Shown: piece after piece, positions 54,530 through 62,999 of the stretch
Layout: each line of letters starts with the position of its first letter
Position numbering within the stretch: position 1 is the first letter of the stretch
NCBI GenBank assembly: GCA_031213475.1
Contig: JARUPZ010000004.1
Span: 2,939,501-3,003,500, forward strand
Length of the DNA: 64,000 nucleotides
Direction: 5' to 3'
DNA from: Nereocystis luetkeana
Lineage: Eukaryota > Sar > Phaeophyceae > Laminariales > Laminariaceae
The notes under the pieces: generated by a model
The model's input: the letters and a program-made list of their open reading frames with translations, nothing else
Told to the model about the DNA's origin: nothing
Database searches by the model: none
Position numbers and translations under genes: made by a program

Positions 54530-57455
54530 AAGCGGTAGCAGCAGCAGTAGCAGTAGCGGTAGCGGCAAAAGGAGCGGGGGCGGTGCGGGCGTCGCTGGAG
54601 GCGGTGGCGAATCTAGGGCGGACGGCAAGTATAGCGGCGGCGGGGAGGATGGGGGCGGGAGTAGTGACGGAGGAGCCGGCCAGGAGCAAGGAATGGTCCT
54701 CTATAATGTGGCTTCGGCCGAACGTCTCCACGTCAGGTGAGGATAAGCGCGGCGGAATGCTCGCCGGGGTATTTGTTAGACCTTTTGAGGTACGCGCGGC
54801 GGAATGCGCGCCGCGGAATCGGCGGATCCTTTTCATTCGGATAGATTCGACTGTGACGGGTAAATGTGTTGGGGGGTTTTGAATCAACCATGTTCGAATA
54901 TGTGTTACTGCAGTAGGTCCTTTTAACCTGGCTTGATTGGGTTTGTCTGGCTGTGTCAAAATGACGGGTAGCCTCCCACATGTCTCGTTCCATGTTTTCG
55001 TCCCATGCCCCCCACATTGTCTCCGTTTCATGCCTCCCACGTAAAAGTTGTACCAATGTCTTCGTTCCTCGCCTCCCGCTATAAGTTTTCGTCTAGTAGC
55101 GCCCCATTCTGGCTTCGTTCCGTATCATTAGTCCGCCCGTCCCACATGGACTATATCGTTGGGCTTTTTGAGTAAGCCAGAGTGAACTTTGGCGGGTGCT
55201 GTTCCCATGAACAGTGCTTTGAACGAACCTGATTTTGCAGTTTTTTTCAATCGCTTAGACCTATTGATAGTTTGATTTAGTGATATATATAGATGCTGCC
55301 GGACATACCGTTCGCCAGGTGCTTTCACGTCCTCTGAACCAGGAATGGCTTTGGCGTTAAAAGTGCATCCTGTGATGTTGCCATTTTTGCGGGTATGCCC
55401 GTGAATCCTTCGAATCTTGTTTGGCGGCTATTTCGGGGTTAACAGTTGGTTTCTTTTAAAGGAGGCATGTTTGATGGTGACGGGGAACTGAATGGATGCT
55501 TTGAACCTCGCACCACATTTACAGCCTTTTTCGATCCTTTGGGCTTGGTTTAATTTGAAATGTTGCCTGTTCATGTTTGAACCAGCCGGATATGTCATTC
55601 GCAATAGGTAAATTATGACTGGATTTCGATAGTCGGAGATGGCTTTGACTAAATCCCTGCATCCTTCTTTCGGGTTCTGGAGCTGACTTGCGATTTTATT
55701 TGATCCTTTGAATCAGGCAGACTTTCATGTGACGGGTATAATACGGCACTTGATCCTTCAAACTGGATATGTCTTCAACGGTGGCATATTTCGACGCTGT
55801 AAACCCGGGCTTGGTTTGAGCAGATTTTTTTTTCAAGCGTTCGAACCAACCGATTCGTCAGCGACGGGATTTTTCGATCCTTTTAACCGGGTCTAAAAGT
55901 TTACGCTTAGGTATGTGTCCGTTGAACCGGCCGGATTTTCCTTGGACCGTTACGGTGGGGTCATTTGAGCCAGGCGTCACTTTAGCGGGCAAGTTGATAT
56001 CCTTTGATTCAGCCCGGTTTGCCGCTGATGTTTGTGCATCGTTTGATCCGTTCAATCGGATTTTTATGTTTCACAGGTGAAGGCCTTTGGTGCTTCGATT
56101 CAGTTTTTTTTTCCCGTTTGACGGGTAAACTCTCTGTACCGGGTTTTGTTTTGCTCTCTTGTCTCTCGCGGCACTGTTTTCGCCGGTGCCCTCGCCTGTG
56201 CCGTTTTTGTGGCACTGCTTTTACGTGTTCGCTCTCGTCCGAGCTGATTCCGCCACATTATTTCGGGTACTGCTTTTCTGTTTATCCCCGCCTGTGCTGC
56301 TTTCGTCTTTTACTTTCGCGACACTCGTCTCGTGGTCACTTCACTTTCGCGGCATTTTCTTTTTTTTCTTGTCGTTGCTCTCGTCCGTTCTGCTTTCGCG
56401 AAATTGCTCCTTTTTTTTTTTCGTGCGCACTCGTTGTCTGTGCTTCCTTCGTGGCTCTGTTTAGTCTTTACTTTCGCGCCACTACAGCATGTCTACCTTC
56501 GCGGCACTGCTTTCGTGTTGGCCCTTTTAGGACCGCAGTCCCGTTTTGGGGACAATTCACTTGGAATTAGACTGGTTTGTCCCCAAATGGGGACTGCGGT
56601 GCTAAAGGGGTGAATAGTCGTCTGCTGCTGGTTTCGTGACATTGCTTTCTTTTGCTGTCTAGGTCCGTGCTGAGGCGTTCTACGCTAGAGGTTCACCCTA
56701 ATTTTTCTGAGGCTCCTCACTTGAGGAGCTCCATACCTCACCCGAAAACTAACGTCAGCAAAAATCAAATTGCATCCCGATGAATAATCCCATGGCCCGA
56801 GCATAGAAACACGTCATTTTTCGAAACGAGAACGGCATTCCGGCGATTTTAGATGCGAGGAACCCCGCCATTCAGAAGGTATTTTGTTTTAGCGGAAATG
56901 TGCTACCTCTATCGTAGAACGCGTCTGCTGCTTTCGTGACATTGCCTTCTTTTGCTGTCTAGGCCTGTGCTGCTCTCGTGATAATGCCTTCGCCGTACTG
57001 CTCCCGCTCGTGGCACCACTGCTAACTTTTTTCATGGCGCTGCTTCCGCCTTCACTCTCTAAGCACCGCTCGCCACATATCGCCGTTCCCTTCTCGTCAG
57101 TACCGTTCGTTCAAAGCGACGCTGCGTCTTTGGTCTCCGCTCTCGTCTGTGTTGCTTCCGCGGCATTTTGTTGTCTTCGTTCTCTGCTTTCGCGGCACTG
57201 CCTCCGTGGTTTATTTCGTGGTTTTGCTTCCCGTCCTTCCTTCCGTGACACGGCCCTCGCATTTGCTTTGTCGGCGCAAGGCGAAGACGGGACGGAGACC
57301 GCTTCCGCCCGGCCTGGCGCGACCGGCCCACGAAGCTCAAGGACTTCCTCCGGGGGCAGGGGGTTCCTTTGCACCGACGGGACGAGGTAGCCCTGGTCTG
57401 CGATCAGAATGACACGGTGAGGCGTGGCGGTTTTTCAGGCGCTGAAGATCGGTGA
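48556..57455 (+). CDS. tilS: tRNA(Ile)-lysidine synthetase, six exons recognised, N-terminus missing
   Basis: Exons: 48556-48978, 49687-49832, 50160-50581, 50979-51098, 54223-54736, 57281-57455. Phases agree throughout and give 599 codons plus stop. TilS uses ATP and lysine to convert C34 of tRNA(Ile) CAU to lysidine; in algae this serves plastid (or mitochondrial) translation. Visible features (residues counted from 48556): PP-loop SGGSDS (6-11), a NHALRGADSD region, TAHHRDDQAET (about 125), GM..RSPPFVKPLL, EDGSN..ARNRVR (about 175-190), acidic insert, C-terminal GGSLCFRRVGD, polyserine runs (about 407-485) and RPTKLKDFLRGQGVPLHRRD (about 560). E. coli TilS is 432 aa; the excess is low-complexity insert. 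A first exon with start codon and targeting peptide must lie upstream and was not identified. Confidence 0.88.
49016..49108 (+). repeat. (GGATG)n tract
   Basis: GGGATGGGAT pentamer repeat in TilS intron A. Confidence 0.85.
49112..49240 (+). repeat. (TGTGC)n minisatellite
   Basis: About 22 uninterrupted copies of TGTGC between 49132 and 49238. It is open in several frames on both strands, so frames there are artefacts. Confidence 0.95.
49463..49566. mobile_element. mariner-type MITE (family B) in TilS intron A
   Basis: TA-flanked; CGGGGGACCATAGTAAATAG and complement. Confidence 0.85.
49687..49832 (+). CDS. tilS: TilS exon B
   Basis: The acceptor is CGGCAG|GGC (phase 0) and the donor GTCAG|GTGCGC (phase 2). 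It encodes VKPLLGARKSRLVDFLNERG and WREDGSNQVAKYARNRVR. The R-P-L-L / E-D-x-S-N / R-N-x-x-R signature follows the PP-loop domain in TilS and contributes to tRNA binding and catalysis. Confidence 0.88.
50160..50581 (+). CDS. tilS: TilS exon C: helical linker with acidic insert
   Basis: The acceptor is TTTGGCAG|G completes the Arg codon; the donor is ACGG|GTGAGC (phase 1). It starts LDLIPLLRELAGGSRALETR, the helix that follows RNxxR in TilS, then an acidic insert (DVDDEEEEEEGESEE) and a less conserved stretch ending LMHRFVTG. The frame stays open beyond the donor into Pro/Ser repeats, but the phase and the next exon favour splicing at 50581. Confidence 0.8.
50979..51098 (+). CDS. tilS: TilS exon D
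   Basis: The acceptor is GTTCCACAG|CA (phase 1) and the donor GTAG|GTGAGA (phase 1). It encodes PYAHLQLLMQQVDEGDRKWS then LGGSLCFRRVG, matching the W-x-x-x-x-G-G-x-x-x-x-R-x-G-D strand pair that begins the TilS C-terminal region. Confidence 0.8.
52196..52306. mobile_element. mariner-type MITE (family B)
   Basis: TA at the left end; CGGGGGACAATAGTGAATAG; the right end decays to CCCCCGCA. Confidence 0.8.
52565..52895 (+). repeat. GATC-rich repeat (family D), full copy
   Basis: The most complete copy: GACAGATCATGATATATCTG at the left, CACCGGGCAACATGAGCTA in the middle, TCTGCCCTGAAAGATCTAG and GATCTGTCTGACGTGTG at the right. The outer words are roughly inverted (CAGATCAT / ATGATCTG). Confidence 0.65.
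53341..53553 (+). repeat. Dispersed repeat K
   Basis: GCTGTCATCCATAAGCAAG at the left, CCTGCCTGGTCGGTGAAAAC inside, ACGACTACGGCCACTCATGA at the right. Confidence 0.65.
53540..53787 (+). repeat. CGTTCCATGTTTTCG repeat
   Basis: Degenerate tandem units of about 15-20 bp with TCCCACATGT and CCCCCACATTG words. The same sequence recurs at 54973-55150, and its right flank recurs at 54045-54130. Confidence 0.6.
53788..54034. mobile_element. MITE family F, copy 1
   Basis: 247 bp with terminal inverted repeats CGTTCTACGATAGAGG / CCTCTATCGTCGAAAG. The interior is shared with the inverted copy at 56676-56921, for example GGAGCTCC..AGTGAGG and CGAAAAATGGCATT. The class is unknown. Confidence 0.75.
54223..54736 (+). 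CDS. tilS: TilS exon E: C-terminal strand and polyserine insert
   Basis: The acceptor is CGTACAG|GC (phase 1) and the donor GTCAG|GTGAGG (phase 2). It starts DFLRIERNAGG directly after FRRVG of exon D, as expected in TilS. It then enters two (AGC)n tracts read as polyserine (about 54331-54405 and 54490-54565), a Gly-rich stretch and the end MVLYNVASAERLHVR, which leads into the conserved C-terminal domain. The Ser reading is fixed by the matching splice phases. The opposite strand reads polyalanine or polyleucine and is not coding. Confidence 0.75.
54973..55150 (+). repeat. Second copy of the 53.5-54.1 kb repeat
   Basis: CTCGTTCCATGTTTTCGTCC..CCTCCCACGTAAAAG..AGCGCCCCATTCTGGCTTCG. Here the sequence is continuous. 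In the first copy it is split by MITE F at 53788-54034, so this copy shows the empty site. Confidence 0.65.
55330..56100 (+). repeat. Degenerate repeat around GATCCTTTGAACCGG
   Basis: Irregular units of about 80-90 bp containing GATCCTTT(G/T)AA(C/T)C(G/A)GG and GACGGG words. No frame is supported. Confidence 0.45.
56522..56614. mobile_element. piggyBac-type MITE (family A)
   Basis: CCCTTTTAGGACCGCAGTCC and complement; right TTAA eroded to TGAA. Confidence 0.8.
56676..56921. mobile_element. MITE family F, copy 2 (inverted)
   Basis: 246 bp; ends CGTTCTACGCTAGAGG and CCTCTATCGTAGAACG. Inverted relative to 53788-54034. Confidence 0.75.
57281..57455 (+). CDS. tilS: TilS exon F: C-terminal domain and stop
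   Basis: The acceptor is GGCGCAAG|G (phase 2, completes Arg). It encodes RRRDGDRFRPAW, RPTKLKDFLRGQGVPLHRRD and EVALVCDQNDTV, then RRGGFSGAEDR and TGA 57453-57455. K-L-K-x-F-L-x-x-x-x-V-P-x-x-x-R-D is the signature of the TilS C-terminal tRNA-binding domain. A donor-like GTGAGG at 57417 leaves open a further exon. Confidence 0.82.
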
Positions 57456-58057
57456 CTGCTGCTATTAATATAATAGACAGCTGTCGCGCTTCACTGCTAC
57501 TGCTATACGAGTACTGCGTAAATTGAAAAAAAAAAAAAAAAACTGGACTCGCCTTTTTTTGTTCTTCCTTTTCGCTCCTCTTGGCTTCTTGTTGGTTTCA
57601 TTCGATTTCATTCGCTTTGTGTTTGTTTAGTTTTTTTCTAAAAATGCGGTCTCCTCGGTTTCGGGGGCGTCTCGTAAAAAGCATGTATCGTATGTGGTAC
57701 ATACATACTTGCGCTGATTTCACTGTTTTTATCTTGTTGGGAGTGTACGATGTGCCTCAGTTATGATATGTACTGTGTGTGTTTTTTTCGTCTTTTTCCC
57801 CAGGAGAAAATCGTGATCTCAACTATTATAATGCAGGCAAGGGTGGGTCTCATGATCCTGGTTCTGGGAGGCTTGCTGTTTGCGCATCTATCACAGTAAA
57901 ACGAAGTGGTAGATTATGTCTAGCTCCTGGCCATCAGGTGGTGCATTGTCGCACATTTTTTTTTTTCACGGGGGAGTTTTGGTTTTCCGTTCCTCCTCCG
58001 GCATTTTTTGTGGTTTGTCACTCACGTTGCCATATCTCCGGATGACCAATGAACTAG

Positions 58058-58168
58058 TACGGGGAACCATAGTAAATAGGACCCTAATATGGTCGGTAAA
58101 ATAGGTAAATACATATCTGGTAGGTTGTTTGTCTGTACCATAGGTCCTACTTGCTTTGGTCCCCCGTA
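58058..58168. mobile_element. mariner-type MITE (family B)
   Basis: TA-flanked; CGGGGAACCATAGTAAATAG left arm; TTTGGTCCCCCG right end. Confidence 0.8.
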
Positions 58169-58444
58169 ATACTTCGTACAGTACTAACACTAACACTCGT
58201 GTTTAATAGACTACTCGTAGTGCGACATTCCTATTCGGCCGCACCACCCCTAATCCCCGCCTCGACAATTTCACCACATTCATGCTCAAACCAAGAAACG
58301 TTTGTGAAATAAATTCGCGTGTGAGTGTTGATAATGCTATGTTAAATGAGTGTAATGTGTGGTATGTGTTTTGCGTGTGTTTGTGTGTTTTGCGTGTGTT
58401 GTTTGGCCGCATCTGTCTGTCGAAATGCGTCACGAGGTATGCGG

Positions 58445-58448
58445 CTGC

Positions 58449-58529
<81 letters not shown>

Positions 58530-58547
58530 TGCTTCTGCTGCCGCTGC

Positions 58548-58611
<64 letters not shown>

Positions 58612-58649
58612 TCTGCTGACGCTGCCGCTACCACTGCCACCGCCGCTGC

Positions 58650-58686
<37 letters not shown>
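58445..58686 (+). repeat. (CTG)n/(CAG)n microsatellite, about 240 bp
   Basis: CTG triplets with interruptions (CTT, CCG, GTT). All six frames stay open through parts of it, giving poly-Ala, -Leu and -Cys artefacts. Confidence 0.92.
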
Positions 58687-58689
<3 letters not shown>

Positions 58690-59279
58690 GGCCCAACATT
58701 TATATCGCTACCGTCATCACCCCTACCCTTGTTCGCCCTCTCCCGCAAGCCAACCCACATACCTCCTTGATCAGGTTTCCTCACTGTCTCCCAATCTTTT
58801 GTTTTCCGTTTTTCTTTGCTGTGCGCCCTCGTCCCCCCTCCCCCCCCCCCCTCCCCCCCCTTCCGTGTCCTCTTTTTCCGTTCTCCGCTCTTGGGCTGTT
58901 TTTACCTGGCATCGACACCGTGGAATGTGGGGGCGACGCAGATAATCGCTGTCTACCCCTACTACCCCGGGTTCGAGTCTCGACAGGATGACACAGGCGC
59001 CGCGCCGGTTCGGGTTCGCATAGAGGGGAAGCCTTTGTGTTGTCCCCGCCCTCGCCCACCGCGCAGCCCTTAGTTGACGGACAGGGGGGGGGCTTCGCTG
59101 CCTTGCAGAGAGACACGCGGGGCCGACGTATGACGCAGCTTGCAATATTTGCACGCGCTGGACCGATCCCGATGTGGGCCGTCTATTGGTACAGTACGAG
59201 TCCCGTGCGAGTGCCTGCGGTGATGAGTTTTTTTTGCAGGAAGTGCATGCGAGTACCTGCGGTGATGAGAGTTTTGTGC

Positions 59280-59430
59280 AGGAAGTGTACGGTACAGATA
59301 GTCCAACCCGAGGAAAACACGTGCTATACTGTGGATGATGCAGATCATGCGGGCCCCCGTCCCGGCAGTGCGAGCTACAGTAGATCATGCAGACCATGGA
59401 TGGATGATGTATCTGCCGCGAGATATACGG
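59280..59430 (+). repeat. GATC-rich repeat (family D), fragment
   Basis: GTACAGATAGTCCAACCCGA, AACACGTGCTATACTGTGGA and GCAGTGCGAGCTACAGTAGA correspond to the centre of the D family. Confidence 0.45.
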
Positions 59431-59689
59431 ATCATGATTAGCGGTCGGTGTTTTATTAGCGATGTGTGCAAGGCTGAGAGTCGACTAATGTATCCGTGGG
59501 GAGTTATCGCGCGGCTTGCAAAGCTGACATTAACAGTCTACTAGTAATCAAATGGGTTTTAGATTTCTACCGGAATATATTATTGGTTCCCAGCTATGAA
59601 AGCTGCGTAGAACGTCGGCTTTGTATGTACCTGGGGCGGCGGGGGGGGGGGGTGGTGTACTCGATAGGAGAGATGTGCTCAATATCATG

Positions 59690-59884
59690 CATGGCCGTAG
59701 TCGTACGACCATAGACCCTCGTATCCCTACAATGCCGAGACGGAGCATGTCGGGTTTTCACCGACCAGGCAGACATTGCTTGCACCAAGCGCGAAGCGCC
59801 GTGAGGTGTCCGGCGAGTCGCATGGAGCGTGAGATGCATCCCACTATAAACCGCTTGTGAGGCGGACTTGCATATGGATGACAG
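59690..59884 (-). repeat. Dispersed repeat K, inverted
   Basis: Complement of the other copies: GTCGTACGACCATAGACC, GGTTTTCACCGACCAGGCAG, ending TATGGATGACAGC at the K boundary. Confidence 0.65.
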
Positions 59885-61009
59885 CTTCAATGAGTTAATT
59901 TAATTTCCGGGGTAGGCAATTCCAGAGACAGCAATGGGAGTACTAATGTAACTGCCTCTTGGGTGCCTTACCTTGAACTCTACGTGATACGATCATTCCC
60001 ACTTGTGCGGAGCAAAGACTCTTCACCCCGCACAAATGAGCTAACATGACAACCAGCTGTGGGCGACCGCCAAAAACAAACCCCAAAAAAAAACGGTACC
60101 CTGGTTGTCTAGCTCACGTAGTGAGCGGCATGTTTTACGTTGTCGTTGCCAACCGACGCCAACCCAACCTATATAAAATAGGGCGGGGGTGGGCAGTGAC
60201 TCGGCGTGGTACTGTGATGGTTCCGGTTTTCATCGTCATGCGTGATGTTACCGCATTACCGTTACGCTTGTACGCTAGACCCTCGTTTCTCTAACAACTA
60301 CGTGGGGGCCCCGAGCCCCCTCGGTTTGAGGTTTCGAGTCGCAGCTTTCGAGTGTATCTGGTAGGGTTTTCGACTGCTTGATTGTTTTTGTTGTTGTCTT
60401 TTTAGCATCGCTTTTCCTCGTGATTTCTTCCAGCTCAAGTCTTAGAACGTTTCCAGCTCGTCGCAGAGTCGTCGAATAACACGCCTTTTATTGTCCCGTG
60501 ACTCGGGGTATGAGCGGGTGAAAATAGTTCATCCGCGTCTTTGAGTTACGTGTTATGTGGTACCTGGTATGCCTGCGAGTTCCTCTTTTTTACGGAGGCG
60601 ACACGGGTGTGACATCGGATGGGCAATCTGACAAACGACTCGCCGCCCCTGCTGTCATACTTTTAAGGGTTCGGGCAACGGTTTGAAAAACTACTCCAAC
60701 CGCCGCAAGCGCGAGAAGATGAAGTTGGCTAAAACTGCTGTAATGGAAAAATCGAGGGCCAGTTATTGAGGAAATGCTGAACCAGCGATGACTTCGTAAT
60801 TGTCGAGGCATTTTTGCATGTAACAAGAAGTAGTGCGAGAGCATGGGACGGCTCCCTCCGCACCTGACGAGGTCTACTGTACCAGTATATCTCAAAAACA
60901 AGCTTTGAGATTGAGGGAAACTCAGGATGAAACGCACAACTTCCTCGCGCATAACGAAATCGTTCGAAAGCAATATATATATTATGTACCAGGTATATAT
61001 ATACATTCG
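59885..61009. other. No recognisable gene
   Basis: One minus-strand frame of 138 codons (60590-61006) has no motif. Nothing else is supported. Confidence 0.35.
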
Positions 61010-61125
61010 TAATAATCACTTTCACTTTCCAGCCTAACTCGTGGGAGGTTTTACACTCAACGAGCTTTTGGACAAGCCGTGGTCACAGGTGTCTACCCTT
61101 CTCCCCCCCCGGTGTATACGTACGT
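61010..61125 (-). mobile_element. SINE 3' fragment, minus strand
   Basis: AACTCGTGGGAGGTTTTACAC and GCCGTGGTCACAGGTGTC match the complement of the SINE bodies at 27700 and 61600. Confidence 0.6.
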
Positions 61126-61271
61126 ACATATGTATCGGAAAGAAGTAGTACTATTGATAATAGTTTGCCGTGTTCGTAGGCAGTCTATGGATGGGTGTTT
61201 TAGGTCGAGTGTTGTTCGTTTCCCATGGGGGAGGGGCAAAAAAGAAGTGGGCCTCGTTACGTAACTGTCGT

Positions 61272-61378
61272 TTAACCCTTTTAGAACCGCAGTCTCGTTT
61301 TGGGGACAATTGGGGACAGCTTACTTGGAATTTGAGTGGTTTGTCCCCAAAACGGGACTGGAGTTCTAAAAGGGTTAA
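61272..61378. mobile_element. piggyBac-type MITE (family A) with 10 bp internal duplication
   Basis: TTAA at both ends. GGGGACAATT is duplicated in the left arm. Confidence 0.85.
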
Positions 61379-61690
61379 AGACACCAAACGAAACACGTCA
61401 GTTGAGGAACTCGGAAACGTTTTGGTGAGGACGTGTTCGCTACCTCGTCGTGCCACCCTCTGTCGGGGAATCGACGAGCAGTGGTGAGAAGGATGATGAA
61501 CGAAACCCATTCGATGAAAATCGATGAGCAGTGGGAATGCTGAACCCTATGCGCGACAAAAACTAAAGGCACGTACCGGGGGGGAGAAGGGATGACACCT
61601 GTGACCACGGCTTGTCCAGAAGCTCGCTGAGGGTAAAACCTCCTACGAGTAAAGGCGGGAAAGTAAAAGTGATGTTGGAAAAAATATATA
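61379..61690 (+). mobile_element. tRNA-related SINE body
   Basis: CGATGAAAATCGATGAGCAG, GCTGAACCCTATGCGCGAC and CACCTGTGACCACGGCTTGT match 27600-27800. A family A MITE abuts its 5' side, as in the 27.4 kb copy. Confidence 0.6.
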
Positions 61691-62097
61691 AAAAAAAACT
61701 GGGCGATAAAAATCAACGCATGGCATGTTAAGAGAAAATTGTAACTGTCGTCAACTTGTGTGCGTGCGTTAGGGAGGTATCGTTCTAACAAGAAAGTCGC
61801 CCGTCCTGACCAATTTTGTTTTGGGTGATTTGTCCCCGCGGCGGGTTGTAGACTTTAGGCTTCCACGACATCCAGAGGAGTCCCTATTTTTTTGTGAGAA
61901 ACTCGCATTTATTCGCTCGCATTTACTGATTACTGGAATACATCGGATCGGGCGTCGGTGGCGCTCCGGTTTGCAGCATTTTGCCCGTATCCCTTTAAAA
62001 AAGTGCGAAGTCCATTTCAAGTGTAAGTTTGCGTCTGATTCCTTTCCCTTTTCCCCCGTGTCGGCATGTCGACCTCTCACAAAGCTTACTACCGCGT

Positions 62098-62150
62098 AGC
62101 ATTATCACACTCGGTGATAAGATAACACACCCCCTGGGACGAATTTCAGA
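62098..62150 (-). repeat. Palindromic repeat family G, copy 3
   Basis: TATCACACTCGGTGATAAG followed by ATAACACAC, the complement of the other copies. Confidence 0.5.
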
Positions 62151-62307
62151 CCCGGTTTCCTCCAAAACATGGAAGGGGGGGGGGGGGGGGGCACACACAA
62201 CGAAAAGTGTTGGCTTAGGAAAGATTTCCCCGAGAAGGATGCATCAGAGTTGCCCCCCGGCCTCAAACTTTAAGAACCGAGTACCCGACCGGATGGGGGG
62301 CGGTTAT

Positions 62308-62572
62308 CCCTTTTAGAGCTGCAATCCCGTTTTGGGGGCAATCCACACTATTTCTGCGTAGTTTGTCCCCAAAACGGGACTGCGGTCCTAAACGGGTTAT
62401 GTTTAACCCTTTTAGGACCGCAGTCCCGTTTTGGGGGCAAACTACTTGAAATTTGAGTGGTTTGTCCCCACAACGGGACTGCAGCTCTAACCGCAGTCTC
62501 GTTTTGGGGACAAACCATTCAAACTTCAAGTAGTTTGTCCCCAAAACGGGACTGCGGTTCTAAAGGGGTTAA
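62308..62572. mobile_element. Cluster of piggyBac-type MITEs (family A)
   Basis: 62308-62400 is one complete copy. 62403-62572 is a compound: TTAACCCTTTTAGG.. runs to CTGCAGCTCTAA, then a second element lacking its left terminus runs to TTCTAAAGGGGTTAA. Three sets of arms therefore lie within 265 bp. Confidence 0.8.
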
Positions 62573-62999
62573 GGCGGAATCGGAACCGGGAATCCGGGTC
62601 CCGGCAGACACGGGTGCCCGGGTTACCATACACTGTTTACTGCCGTTTTAGCGTTTGAGCGGCGGCGTGGTAAGGCGAAGACGGTTACCCGGGTACCCGG
62701 GTTACGATACACTATTTTCTCCCCTTGTAGCGTTTGAGCGGCGGCGTGGTAAGGGGTGGGAAATCATGACTTCAAGTCGCCGCTCTCGATGAATCATGCC
62801 AAAGGAAGGCGAATACCTTGGTAGGTAGTAGGGGTTTTCTCTGCGGGATCGAGTAGAGAGGTGGGGAGAGGGTATTTGAAATAAAAGCATGGAACATGGA
62901 ACATAAGAACTCAGACCGATATCCGTCCAATCATCTCATCAGGCGTCCAATCTATCAACCTCGTGCGGAAACCATGGTGAACAGCAAACACACATCGAA

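Larger units (their letters stand above)
56110..57250 (+). repeat. Pyrimidine-rich degenerate repeat in TilS intron E
   Basis: Variants of CTTTCGCGGCACTGCTTTCG and CTCTCGTCCGTGCTG repeat with a period of about 35-60 bp on both sides of two MITE insertions. The Cys/Phe/Leu-rich frames here are artefacts. Confidence 0.6.

Noticed and set aside
54041-55040. Minus-strand frames of 131 and 300 codons (poly-Ala/poly-Leu)
   Set aside because: They are antisense to TilS exon E, whose plus-strand reading is fixed by splice phases and conserved motifs.
56004-57390. Phe/Cys/Leu-rich frames that look like membrane proteins
   Set aside because: Pyrimidine-rich degenerate repeat in a TilS intron; hydrophobicity follows from T-rich codons.
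58282-58945. Long poly-Ala / poly-Leu / poly-Cys frames
   Set aside because: They are the six-frame reading of the CTG microsatellite; no flanking domain or splice logic.
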